The notes under the pieces: model-generated | Told to the model about the DNA's origin: nothing | Database searches by the model: none | What the model saw: only the letters and a program-made list of their open reading frames with translations | Made by a program: the position numbers and the translations under genes | Shown here: piece by piece, positions 1 through 6,314 of the stretch | How positions within the stretch are numbered: the stretch's first letter is position 1 | How the letters are laid out: each line of letters opens with the position of its first letter | Assembly: GCA_035627835.1 (NCBI GenBank) | Contig: DASPKX010000034.1 | Location: 1-8,756 of the forward strand | Direction of reading: 5' to 3' | Length of the DNA: 8,756 nucleotides | DNA from: DASPKX01 sp035627835 | GTDB taxonomy: Bacteria > Verrucomicrobiota > Verrucomicrobiia > Limisphaerales > SXQI01

Positions 1-111
1 CAGCGAGCGCTGGCTGCCGGTCGGGCTCAGGCTGAAGCTGCACTCTGCTGTGGTGTTCACGCCGTCCTTGTTCATGGACAGCTTCGTTGTGACTGAAATT
101 TCGTTTGCCAT
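1..111 (-). CDS. Small beta-rich phage virion protein, 5' end only (partial)
   Basis: The first 37 codons are present and the gene runs off the left edge. It starts with ATG at 111 behind a strong Shine-Dalgarno sequence (AAGGAGA, 7-base spacing), so the start is well supported. The peptide begins MANEISVTTKLSMNKDG and continues with alternating polar/hydrophobic residues, as in beta-sandwich proteins. From memory, phage structural clusters often carry a roughly 130-aa protein with this kind of opening, followed by a virion beta-sandwich. Membership of that group is inference. It follows the tail-tip genes in the same direction, so a virion component is likely. The role cannot be settled from the fragment. 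Confidence 0.7.
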   Translation of the reverse strand, partial: MANEISVTTKLSMNKDGVNTTAECSFSLSPTGSQRSL

Positions 112-118
112 GGTTCGT

Positions 119-125
119 TCTCCTT
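119..125 (-). promoter_or_regulatory. Shine-Dalgarno site AAGGAGA for the gene starting at 111
   Basis: On the minus strand AAGGAGA lies 7 bases before the ATG at 111. It is one of the two best canonical ribosome-binding sites in the window, the other being at 2882-2888, and the surrounding 41-base gap has no other evident content. Confidence 0.75.
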
Positions 126-152
126 AAATTTTTATCGCCCGAGCGGCACGAC

Positions 153-344
153 TTAGGACCACCGCATCTGCGTGCTCCCGCTTTCCACTGTTTGCTCAAT
201 GTTCCGGGCTCTCGACCGTATCGGCTGCCGCGTCACGCCACGCGAGGTCCAGTTCGTCAGCACACCAGGGCTGCTTGATGGCGCGAGGCTCCGGACAACC
301 TGCCGTAACCGCTGAATCTCAAACCTCATCTGGGGGATCGTCAT
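153..344 (-). CDS. Small basic hypothetical phage protein (63 aa)
   Basis: The ATG at 344 overlaps the TGA of the preceding 273-aa gene in an ATGA arrangement, typical of translational coupling. A start 22 codons further upstream would be buried in the previous gene, so the overlap start is preferred. The protein has a short helical start (MTIPQMRFEIQRLRQVVRSL) followed by a Ser/Pro/Gly- and Arg-rich low-complexity part ending in MRWS. No family is recognised. It sits between the tail-tip candidate and another virion-type gene, and no Shine-Dalgarno is visible. A minor virion or tail-tip accessory protein is the natural guess, but no function can be assigned. The composition is strongly basic, which could suit contact with nucleic acid or an acidic partner. 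Confidence 0.6.
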   Translation of the reverse strand: MTIPQMRFEIQRLRQVVRSLAPSSSPGVLTNWTSRGVTRQPIRSRARNIEQTVESGSTQMRWS

Positions 345-1162
345 ATTGGGTTGCCGTAAATGAAGTTGCTGAAGTGGTCGCCATGCCAGTACTCGAGGCT
401 GATCAACCACTTGTCGGCTGCGATCATGTCCTTAGATGGTGTGCGCTTTAGGTAGTAGCCACGGGGCACCTCAAAATGAATGTCCGGAGGCACTCCTTCC
501 TCGCCTTGCATGCTGCTGCTGCTGATCACACGGTTCACATTTGCGTAAGCAGGCTGGATATTCGTGAACCTCGGGACCACCACTTCACGGCGGAGCACAT
601 ACTGGCTCACAGTGTAGGTATCAAACCCCAGCGCCAGCTCTCGGATGAACTGTTTGAGGTAAAGGAAGTCCGAGTTCGAATACGTGTCCGGCACCTCTTC
701 GTTGAGGTAGCTCAGAATGTTCGGAACAGTCAGTAAAATTTCTGTGTCATCTGGCTTTTTGGCTTTCCGCAGCCCACCAAGCATTCCGTCCACCCATGAT
801 CGGAAACACATAGCCACATCAGCCGAGTCCTCTGGTATGCGCTGCAGCAGCAAGGCTACCTCTGGTTTCGTCCACAGTGATTTTTCAAGATCGTTCCCAA
901 GCAAGGACCACTTATCTGTCAGCGGCTCGTCGGGGTTTGGGTTCGCCAAAACAGACGAGCCAACAGCGCGCAGCGTTGAGTAACCGCCGTCCTCAGGAGT
1001 TACCACGGAAGTCTCATATCCTTGGCCGCGCAGTTCGATCTCCGCTGCCGCGATCTCGGCAAACCGCCCCTCGAACTTCCTCGTGACGATCAGGCCACCC
1101 ACTGGGCTCCAGGCGTAATCCGCCGGTAGCTTCTCAACAACTGTTTCACCAAAGTATTCCAT
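341..1162 (-). CDS. Phage tail-region protein downstream of the tape measure (273 aa), function unknown
   Basis: The start codon ATG at 1162 overlaps the tape measure stop by one base (TAATG), so the two are translated in tandem. No Shine-Dalgarno is visible upstream, which supports coupling. The protein is a soluble mixed alpha/beta chain with no signal peptide, membrane segment or catalytic motif I recognise. A Trp/Tyr-rich C-terminal part (around residues 235-273, containing ISLEYWHGDHFSNFIYGNPI) looks compact and may be the conserved core. Non-contractile tailed phages usually place the distal tail protein or another tip component immediately after the tape measure. That position, not sequence similarity, is the reason for suggesting a tail-tip role. 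The central region (residues 95-190) is mainly helical. Confidence 0.6.
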   Translation of the reverse strand: MEYFGETVVEKLPADYAWSPVGGLIVTRKFEGRFAEIAAAEIELRGQGYETSVVTPEDGGYSTLRAVGSSVLANPNPDEPLTDKWSLLGNDLEKSLWTKPEVALLLQRIPEDSADVAMCFRSWVDGMLGGLRKAKKPDDTEILLTVPNILSYLNEEVPDTYSNSDFLYLKQFIRELALGFDTYTVSQYVLRREVVVPRFTNIQPAYANVNRVISSSSMQGEEGVPPDIHFEVPRGYYLKRTPSKDMIAADKWLISLEYWHGDHFSNFIYGNPI

Positions 1163-2871
1163 TATATCGCGGTTCCGATCGTTGGGGTCGTGGGGTTCAG
1201 TCCTCTTTTTACTTCCTGCAACTCAGAAACGATCTTCTGCAGGAGCGTTACTTGCTTGGCCAGGGCCGCACGTGTCGGGTCAATTCCCCCTCGCACAAAG
1301 CCGATCCGTGACATGGCATCCACCGCTGGCAGCCCATTAAGCTCAAACTGCCCACCACCCTTACGGATCCCGCGCAGCTTCTCCTGGATCTCCAGCTCGC
1401 GTTCCGTCAGCTGCTCCTTCTTGAGTGGGTCGCTCTCAGTGCGGATCTGCTCCAGCAGCTTTACCTGCTCAGCCGTCAGGCGATTGATCTTTTCCTGATT
1501 ACTCAGCGCGTCGAACTCCAGTGCCTTGCGCTTTTCCTCGTTCGATTCCCGCAGCTTTGCCGTCGCCTCCGCGTCAGCCAGCCAATCATTGAAGAACGCA
1601 TCGAGCTTTGAGGCGCTGCTCTGCTGGCGAGTGAGCCCGGTGTAAGTCGCGCCCACTTTCGCGGCCGCGCCAGCGAGCCCGCCTGGTGACAGAACTTTGC
1701 GGGCTGCGTTTGTCCCCACCTTCGCGGCGAGTGTCATTGGGCGGAAGGCGTCACCGAGTCCCAAACCCTCAAAGACGTTCAGTTCCTTCAGCCCAGCAAG
1801 GACCGCCGCAAGTGCAGCCGTCATTTTCGAAAGAGCATCCGTCGCTCGCGCGACAGCCGGAGCAAACACCCCCGCAAATACTCCTGCGGCCGCACCCAGC
1901 CGATCGGTTGCTTCGTCGAGCGTCTGCACGCTCTCTTCATCAATGAACGCACCTGCTTCGCGCAGGGATTGCACAGCGCCTGCAAAGCCGCTTTGAAAAG
2001 CCGCCTTCAGCCCGTAAGCCCGCCAGCCGAGCGTCTTCATAATGTCGCTCCAGACCGCTGTGGAATCGCCCGCCTTCTGGGCGGTCTGGGCAACCTGGAG
2101 GAAGAGTTCTTCCGGCTTGGCTGTGCGCAGCCGCGAGGCCGAGATCCCCAATCGTTCAAACGCGCGAATCAGTTCCTTGTTCCCGTTGATGGCCTTGCCT
2201 TGATTCAGAGTGAGCGTGCGGAAGCTTGCGGACAGTTCGCTGAAGTCTGCGCCCGAAGCTTGTGCTGCGCCCTTGAAAAGTTGAGCCGTCACCACATCGG
2301 TGCCGAGCGTGCCTGCCTCATCGGCAGCCGCGCCCGCCCGAGCTGCGATTGCGCGGCTCCCGCGCATCCCCTGCATTCCAAGAACGCCGAGCATCGCTGC
2401 CGGAGCAAAGCGGGCCAGCATGCCAGTCATCGCTCCGCTAATGGATCCCGCAGCCGCCCCAAAGAAGCCGCCACTGCCCCCCGCCATGATGGGCGGTGGA
2501 GTTCCGGAGTATTGCTGCTTAGCTGCATAGGCGCTCTGCAACCCGCCGAGTTGATGATTGATCCGCGCCTGTGCGAGCATCAGCGCTTCGCGGCGGGTCG
2601 CGCTCAGGTTCTCGCGGTTCAATCGTTCCGCGATCTTCGCGCGGCGATCGTACATCTGCGTCAGCTTCTCTTCGATGCTCAGTTGCTCAAAGGCCGCCTT
2701 GCGCTCTTCCTTGGCCAACCGCGCCCGAGCTTCCCGCCACTTGGTCAGCTGCTGAGCCAGCTTCTCTTCGCGCTTCGCCGCTGCTTCGGTGGCATTGATC
2801 TGGTTGACGACTGTCTTCAGCTCTTTAACCGCATCCGTCCCGTCCGCTTTAATCTTGAGCGTCAAGTCCAT
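1162..2871 (-). CDS. Phage tail tape measure protein (569 aa)
   Basis: Tape measure proteins set tail length, fill the tail tube during assembly and are ejected at infection. Residues 1-125 are highly charged and helical, consistent with a coiled coil. Residues 128-180 form a Gly/Ala/Met-rich hydrophobic stretch. Residues 185-360 match the core pattern of tape measure domains: a segment around AFERLGIS (237-244), then PEELFLQVAQ (253-262), then LGWRAYGLKAAFQSG (281-295), then long amphipathic and hydrophobic helices. A second coiled coil covers 430-505. The C-terminus contains a motif (AMSRIGFVRGG, 519-529) and a final helix, as in many family members. It has an AAGGAGG site 10 bases before the ATG, and the start overlaps the upstream stop by one base. 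At about 0.15 nm per residue the tail would be near 85 nm (inference). Confidence 0.88.
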   Translation of the reverse strand: MDLTLKIKADGTDAVKELKTVVNQINATEAAAKREEKLAQQLTKWREARARLAKEERKAAFEQLSIEEKLTQMYDRRAKIAERLNRENLSATRREALMLAQARINHQLGGLQSAYAAKQQYSGTPPPIMAGGSGGFFGAAAGSISGAMTGMLARFAPAAMLGVLGMQGMRGSRAIAARAGAAADEAGTLGTDVVTAQLFKGAAQASGADFSELSASFRTLTLNQGKAINGNKELIRAFERLGISASRLRTAKPEELFLQVAQTAQKAGDSTAVWSDIMKTLGWRAYGLKAAFQSGFAGAVQSLREAGAFIDEESVQTLDEATDRLGAAAGVFAGVFAPAVARATDALSKMTAALAAVLAGLKELNVFEGLGLGDAFRPMTLAAKVGTNAARKVLSPGGLAGAAAKVGATYTGLTRQQSSASKLDAFFNDWLADAEATAKLRESNEEKRKALEFDALSNQEKINRLTAEQVKLLEQIRTESDPLKKEQLTERELEIQEKLRGIRKGGGQFELNGLPAVDAMSRIGFVRGGIDPTRAALAKQVTLLQKIVSELQEVKRGLNPTTPTIGTAI

Positions 2872-3509
2872 CAGCTCTGCCCCTCCTTGGCTCGCTGTTC
2901 CGCCTCGAACTTTTCCCGGATCATCTGCTGAACCTGGCTGATGTAGTCGCGCTCCCGTTGCTTGCGTTCGTCCTGCTCTTTGGCTTGCTCCGGTGTCAGC
3001 ATCTCAACCAACCCTTTGCGATCGAGCGCGCCGATATGCTCCCACAGCGCTTTGCTCAACGGCATGTCCAGCGCATCGGCTTCGCTGTAGCCCAGGTCCA
3101 TTTGCAATGTGAGCTTCACGCTCAGCAGGAACGGTGCGCCCGCAGGCCTGCCTGGCCCGCTGTTCCGTTTAACTGGTGGGGGATCAAAGGAACGCACCAG
3201 GTATTCGTACACAATCTGCCGAGCTTCCTGCAGTCGTTCCTCGCTCTTTCTCCACAAAAGACCCTCGCTCAGTTGCCGAAGCCGCTCCGGCTGGTTAATC
3301 ACCTCAAACGCATCTTTGAATTTGCGCGAGCAGAGAACCACCACCACCGCCAGATCACCGTCTCCCACCTTCGCTTCCGCCAGGAAGAACGGCGTCTCGA
3401 TCAAATGCAGCAGCATTGCATGCCCCAGGGAGAGCGGTTGCACCCGCTCCCCAAGGATCAGGCGCTCCCGTGGGAACGCCGCTGCAAAGTATGCTGCTTC
3501 CTGGCTCAC
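2871..3509 (-). CDS. Putative tail assembly chaperone (212 aa)
   Basis: This gene lies between the tube candidate and the tape measure, the usual place of tail assembly chaperones (the lambda gpG/gpGT position). The start is a GTG at 3509, three bases after the previous stop codon, with no Shine-Dalgarno, so re-initiation after the tube gene is likely. The N-terminal half (residues 20-110) is helical and contains PLSLGHAMLLHLIETPF. A Pro/Gly-rich linker at 109-125 joins it to a second helical segment (130-175), and the charged C-terminus (175-212) probably forms a coiled coil. It is a single uninterrupted frame and I found no convincing slippery heptamer near its end. The assignment is by position and general character; sequence similarity to known chaperones cannot be shown here. 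Confidence 0.6.
   Translation of the reverse strand: MSQEAAYFAAAFPRERLILGERVQPLSLGHAMLLHLIETPFFLAEAKVGDGDLAVVVVLCSRKFKDAFEVINQPERLRQLSEGLLWRKSEERLQEARQIVYEYLVRSFDPPPVKRNSGPGRPAGAPFLLSVKLTLQMDLGYSEADALDMPLSKALWEHIGALDRKGLVEMLTPEQAKEQDERKQRERDYISQVQQMIREKFEAEQRAKEGQS
2882..2888 (-). promoter_or_regulatory. Shine-Dalgarno site AAGGAGG for the tape measure gene
   Basis: AAGGAGG lies inside the last codons of the chaperone candidate, 10 bases before the tape measure ATG at 2871. The tape measure thus has its own strong ribosome-binding site in addition to a one-base stop/start overlap. Confidence 0.7.
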
Positions 3510-3512
3510 CGA

Positions 3513-3941
3513 TTAGACGCGCTTGGTGGTGAGTGTGCTCGTGTTGGCCGCCTTGAAGCGTTTGATTGGCAGCGTGTAAACGGCATACCCTTCGCTAAAG
3601 TCCACGTTGGCGCCTTGCTCATACAGCCAGTCACCATCGTAATCACTATTGCCCGCGCCGCTGACGGTCACCTTCGTGAAGGCCGCTGGCAGCTTGGCCG
3701 CAAGCTTCGCCGTCACGAGCTGCCCGTTTTCCGCGATCGGCACCATGCGCGCCGTTGCTTCCAGCCGATCACTAATCGTCTGGCCACCCACGGGAACCCC
3801 GAGGCCGTTCTTCAAAAGGCCGCCGTCATGCGCGTGCGTCACGGAGCCGGATTGGGAAAGCACCCCCGTCCCTGGATCCATGCCGGTCAGGACAAACGTC
3901 CAGGTGAATCCGGCCATTGCTGCTGTTCCAAATATTTCCAT
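3513..3941 (-). CDS. Putative major tail tube protein (142 aa)
   Basis: This is a Gly/Thr/Ser/Val-rich, predominantly beta-strand protein of the size of small siphovirus tube subunits. It sits directly upstream of the chaperone and tape measure genes, where the tube protein gene normally lies. Features include a hydrophobic N-terminus (GTAAMAGFTWTFVLTG), a Gly-rich loop region around residues 38-55, central strands (58-95) and a C-terminal strand segment (YAVYTLPIKRF, 119-129) with a basic tail ending TTKRV. The ATG at 3941 is preceded by an AAGAGAGAA stretch about 7-9 bases upstream. No sheath gene is seen beside it. An alternative reading is another virion beta-sandwich protein. Position and fold class are the evidence; no diagnostic motif is available. 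Confidence 0.55.
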   Translation of the reverse strand: MEIFGTAAMAGFTWTFVLTGMDPGTGVLSQSGSVTHAHDGGLLKNGLGVPVGGQTISDRLEATARMVPIAENGQLVTAKLAAKLPAAFTKVTVSGAGNSDYDGDWLYEQGANVDFSEGYAVYTLPIKRFKAANTSTLTTKRV

Positions 3942-3975
3942 AGTTTTGTTCTCTCTTGTGGTTGGTCGTTAAAGC

Positions 3976-4410
3976 TTAGGTGTGAATGATCGTTCCAGTG
4001 CTCCAGGCCAACTCGTACTGCAGCTCCGGTTCCACTTCCACCAGGCGAAAGGCTGGCTGCGCAAAAGGGCGCCATGGGGCTGGTGGCTGCCAGTTCAAGA
4101 AGCACCCGATCAATTGCAGGGCAATCTCGTCAGCGAACTTATTGGTGCCGCTGGCGCTGCGATTCACCGTCACGTTTTCGAAGATCCCGATCTTGGGGGT
4201 GATCTCGAACTTGTTGTTATCTCGCACCTCGCCAAATGGCGTCGCCAGCAGGAGGCAGCAACCGATCTTGGCCACCTCCGTGTCGATCTCCGTGTTAATG
4301 TCCCCATGCTCTTCGCGGATGATCGTTGGCGCGGGCGCCGTGGCGAAGTAGCTGTCGGATAGAATCCGAGCCCGCATCGCTTCACGAAGGTCTCTGAGAA
4401 TGTTTGCCAT
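3976..4410 (-). CDS. Putative tail terminator / minor tail protein (144 aa)
   Basis: This protein has an N-terminal helix (MANILRDLREAMRARIL), then beta strands (AKIGCCLLLATPFGEVR and ITPKIGIFENVTVNR), a long helix (KFADEIALQLIGCFLNW, residues 90-106) and a C-terminal strand segment (VEVEPELQYELAW). This alpha/beta order resembles tail terminators, which cap the tube at the head-proximal end. The location between the gpG/gp10-like gene and the tube candidate is where terminators are found. The ATG at 4410 is 6 bases past the previous stop, with no clear Shine-Dalgarno. The family is inferred from order and predicted secondary structure; a different minor tail or connector protein remains possible. 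Confidence 0.55.
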   Translation of the reverse strand: MANILRDLREAMRARILSDSYFATAPAPTIIREEHGDINTEIDTEVAKIGCCLLLATPFGEVRDNNKFEITPKIGIFENVTVNRSASGTNKFADEIALQLIGCFLNWQPPAPWRPFAQPAFRLVEVEPELQYELAWSTGTIIHT

Positions 4411-4416
4411 GGCGGT

Positions 4417-4983
4417 TCAGGTTGTGAGGAAGCGGAGCACCGTGTTTGAAACTGTCTCTTTAATCTCCGCCTCAGTCGGCAGGACGGTTGGATCGGGCTT
4501 CTGCCTCACGCTGCGCAGGAGCACAAAGAACACTTCGCCCAGCTGTTTGCCTTTGGGGCGTGAGATCAGCAGCCCGAGGCTTCTGCGCCCTGGCTTCTGC
4601 TTCACGTAAACGAGGTCTTTGAATTCGCCTGCGCTCTTGCCGTGCGCTTTGGGATGCACGGGAATCGTCAAAGCCTTTGCGTTCACAGGGCGAATTATGC
4701 CGCCTCGATATTGCTGCAGCACCCCTTCCTGGCTCACACTCACAAGCGCGCCGTCTGGTGTCGCTTCAAAGTTCACTGCCTCGCTCGCGCGGGCCCAGAA
4801 GTTCGTGCGCCGGCCGCCGAGCTTATTGCGGTGCGTTGTGTTTCGTGTGCGGAGATGCCGACGCACCAACTCACTCACCGATTTGCCCATGCGCAACTTC
4901 AAATCATGGCTGGTCAGTCGACTCTCTGCCTTGGCCAATCCGGCCTTGGCTTTGCTGGCATCAATCTTAAGGGTGAAAGTCAC
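4417..4983 (-). CDS. Phage virion morphogenesis / tail completion protein, Mu gpG / HK97 gp10-like (188 aa)
   Basis: This protein joins head and tail during assembly in related phages. Its start is a GTG at 4983 overlapping the TGA of the minor head gene (GTGA), with GGAGG six bases upstream. The translation shows hallmarks I associate with this group: a helical N-terminus (residues 8-48), the NKLGGRRTNFW segment (53-63), a strand giving ALVSVSQEGVLQQYRGG (79-95), the IIRPVNAKALTIPV segment (96-109), and a C-terminal part with VFFVLLRSV (151-159), LPTEAEI and a final helix. The block in which a Gly-Gly-Ile core leads into an Ala-Leu-x-Ile-Pro strand is the most characteristic. It follows the minor head gene and precedes the terminator candidate, as expected. 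The protein is strongly basic. Confidence 0.68.
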   Translation of the reverse strand: MTFTLKIDASKAKAGLAKAESRLTSHDLKLRMGKSVSELVRRHLRTRNTTHRNKLGGRRTNFWARASEAVNFEATPDGALVSVSQEGVLQQYRGGIIRPVNAKALTIPVHPKAHGKSAGEFKDLVYVKQKPGRRSLGLLISRPKGKQLGEVFFVLLRSVRQKPDPTVLPTEAEIKETVSNTVLRFLTT

Positions 4984-5804
4984 TCCACACCTCCCGCCCA
5001 GGTCAGCACATCGCCCTGGAACGCGAACGCCCCCTCCATGCTCTCCTCAATCGCCGCGCGCATCTCCGGATCAGCGGAGGCGAAGCTCGCGCTCACCTCC
5101 TCATTGAACCCACGATCCTGCGTCACGATCTGCGCGTCCGGCTCAATCACGCCCAGGCGAATTGCCTCCTCGCGATCGATGTCCTGCACACCCATTCCAG
5201 AGCCGAAATCAAAAGGAGGATATGGCTTGCCGAAAACACTCAAGCGAACCCACACGGGATCATCCTTCCGTGCGATCATGCGGCCGCCATAAACCTTCCC
5301 GCCTGCCGCCACCCAACGCTGTGGCCAGTCGAGCCGCTCCTGCTCGCGCGCGTAAACACGAAGGAACTCTTGCGCCGGCCACTCGTTGATCAGCGCCGCG
5401 TCCTGCCCTTGCTTCCAGTAACCGTAGCCGCGCGCGTCCCGCTCATTCATCTCCGTGATGAGATCAAGGCGACGATCACTGCTCAGGTCTTCGATCGTTC
5501 CTTCCTTCCCTTCCTCCGGCTTGTAATCGAGTTGCTCGAGCAACTGCTTCAGCCCCGCACGAATCGTGGTTGGGTTGGTGTATTGCCCTGGGCCCGGTGA
5601 CACTCCAGTCACCAGCTTTGTGATCTCTTCCTGCACTCGCGTCAGGAACTGCGCGTTCGTCACCCGTGCTGAGAAGACCGCGCGCTCCCGGATCTCCGGG
5701 GCAAGCTTCAGCAGCTCGCGCGCCTTCAGCGTCGTTGGCATCAATCGCTTCACCTCACGGCTGGCGACCGCTTCCTTAAACGGCATGGGCTTCGTCAAAA
5801 TCAT
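4980..5804 (-). CDS. Phage minor head / head morphogenesis protein, Mu gpF-like (274 aa)
   Basis: Proteins of this type are packaged as minor head components near the portal. Residues 8-65 fit the usual N-terminal helical pattern: a short lead, then PTTLKARELLKLAPEIRERA followed by VFSARVTNAQFL and a helix ending before a Gly. Residues 120-215 carry the C-terminal MuF-like region: the segment around DARGYGYWKQG (123-133), then DDPVWVRLSVFGKPYPPFDF (181-200), then GSGMGVQDIDREEAIRLGVI (201-220). In Mu gpF itself the corresponding part runs from a Trp/Pro-Pro stretch into a Cys-x-Cys motif; here the cysteines are replaced by SGM. The ATG at 5804 has only a weak CTCGGA ahead of it; an internal Met at residue 7 is a less likely start. 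Portal and terminase are not next to it in this window. Confidence 0.62.
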   Translation of the reverse strand: MILTKPMPFKEAVASREVKRLMPTTLKARELLKLAPEIRERAVFSARVTNAQFLTRVQEEITKLVTGVSPGPGQYTNPTTIRAGLKQLLEQLDYKPEEGKEGTIEDLSSDRRLDLITEMNERDARGYGYWKQGQDAALINEWPAQEFLRVYAREQERLDWPQRWVAAGGKVYGGRMIARKDDPVWVRLSVFGKPYPPFDFGSGMGVQDIDREEAIRLGVIEPDAQIVTQDRGFNEEVSASFASADPEMRAAIEESMEGAFAFQGDVLTWAGGVE

Positions 5805-5831
5805 TCCGAGTAGCAGCCGACGTGAGGAGGC

Positions 5832-6023
5832 TCAGTCCTTTACTGCGGAGGAGAAGTGCATCCAAGCCAGCAACGGCCAAAGCGCGATCAAGAGAAGCGT
5901 GCCGAAGACAGCGTCCTGCCAGGTGATCGGATTACCCGCGTGATAGTCTTGGCCGAACAAGAATGCCGCGACCAGCAGCCCGATCTGGATATAGGCGAGT
6001 AAGATTATCAGTAGAACAATCAT
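5832..6023 (-). CDS. Small two-helix membrane protein (63 aa)
   Basis: The protein has two hydrophobic segments: residues 2-24 (starting MIVLLIILLAYIQIGLLVAA) and about 38-54 (AVFGTLLLIALWPLLAW), joined by a polar loop with Asp, His, Asn and Trp. The C-terminus is short and charged (SAVKD). Size and topology fit a holin or other small phage membrane protein, but no lysis enzyme lies beside it and the location inside a structural operon is unusual for a holin. The ATG at 6023 follows a 9-base tandem repeat whose last unit supplies AAGGA six to ten bases upstream, making this the best-supported start among the small genes. The stop is 27 bases before the minor head gene. Function is not assigned. 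Confidence 0.7.
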   Translation of the reverse strand: MIVLLIILLAYIQIGLLVAAFLFGQDYHAGNPITWQDAVFGTLLLIALWPLLAWMHFSSAVKD

Positions 6024-6025
6024 GG

Positions 6026-6061
6026 TTTTCCTTCGTGCGGTTCGTGTTCTTCGTGGTTAAC
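6026..6061 (-). repeat. Leader element: three tandem CACGAAGRA-type 9-mers
   Basis: On the minus strand, after GTTAAC, the three 9-base units are CACGAAGAA (6047-6055), CACGAACCG (6038-6046) and CACGAAGGA (6029-6037). The element ends in AAAACC directly before the ATG at 6023, and the last unit provides an AAGGA ribosome-binding core. It fills almost the whole gap between the 75-aa and 63-aa genes. The related element at 8586-8607 begins with the same TTAAC-CACGAAG run. Confidence 0.75.
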
Positions 6062-6067
6062 ATGGGT

Positions 6068-6082
6068 GCAGCGTCACGCTGC
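6068..6082. repeat. Six-base inverted repeat around a stop codon
   Basis: GCAGCG and CGCTGC flank the three bases of the stop codon of the 75-aa gene. This gives a perfect GC-rich 6-bp stem with a 3-base loop. No T-tract follows in either direction, so it is not a convincing intrinsic terminator. It may be chance or may help stop/re-initiation. Confidence 0.35.
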
Positions 6083-6301
6083 CGGTGCTGCTGGGATGAG
6101 TCCTTTCGTTACGGCGTCGCGCGTCGCCAATGCCAAGAGCAAGTTCCGCGCGTTGTTCACCGCTGCCGTCTGTTCCGGCGTCAGGTTTGCTGGGTCGAAG
6201 TCAACGACCTCGCCGTGCCGGATCAGCACGCCATCTTCGTAGACGGCGTACTCCACCTGGTTCAGCTCCGGCTTGGTGGTGCAGAGTTGGATGGTGCGCA
6301 T
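6074..6301 (-). CDS. Small acidic hypothetical phage protein (75 aa)
   Basis: The ATG at 6301 lies 13 bases after the stop of the LamG gene. An in-frame upstream extension to 6418 would sit inside the LamG coding sequence and has a poor composition, so the short start is preferred. The protein reads MRTIQLCTTKPELNQVEYAV, then a polar strand region (YEDGVLIRHGEVVDFD), then helices (LTPEQTAAVNNARNLLLALA) and a Pro/Ala tail. No Shine-Dalgarno is apparent. The LTPEQTAAVNNAR segment has the look of small phage proteins placed next to fibre genes, but I recognise no named family. Its position directly after a large fibre-like gene suggests a virion accessory or fibre-assembly partner (inference). 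Confidence 0.6.
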   Translation of the reverse strand: MRTIQLCTTKPELNQVEYAVYEDGVLIRHGEVVDFDPANLTPEQTAAVNNARNLLLALATRDAVTKGLIPAAPAA

Positions 6302-6314
6302 AAATCTAAGTGGG

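Noticed and set aside
345..410. Upstream start for the 63-aa gene
   Set aside because: It would overlap the preceding gene by about 70 bases; the ATGA overlap start is the usual arrangement.
2895..2925. Possible slippery site (GGGAAAA) near the end of the chaperone candidate
   Set aside because: The codon phase is CGG-GAA-AAG, which does not fit the X-XXY-YYZ pattern required for minus-one slippage.
1969..2931. 320-codon open frame on the plus strand
   Set aside because: It lies wholly antisense to the well-supported tape measure gene; the product is Cys/His/Arg/Pro-rich without domain logic, as expected from codon bias in GC-rich DNA.
2958..3989. 343-codon open frame on the plus strand
   Set aside because: It spans, in antisense, two minus-strand genes and their junction, and the product is His/Arg/Gln-rich with no recognisable motif.
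4642..5292. 216-codon plus-strand frame
   Set aside because: Antisense to the minor head and gpG-like genes, both of which have convincing protein motifs and coupled starts.
5805..5831. Promoter or terminator between the membrane protein and minor head genes
   Set aside because: Only 27 bases, with no hairpin plus T-tract and no credible -35/-10 pair.
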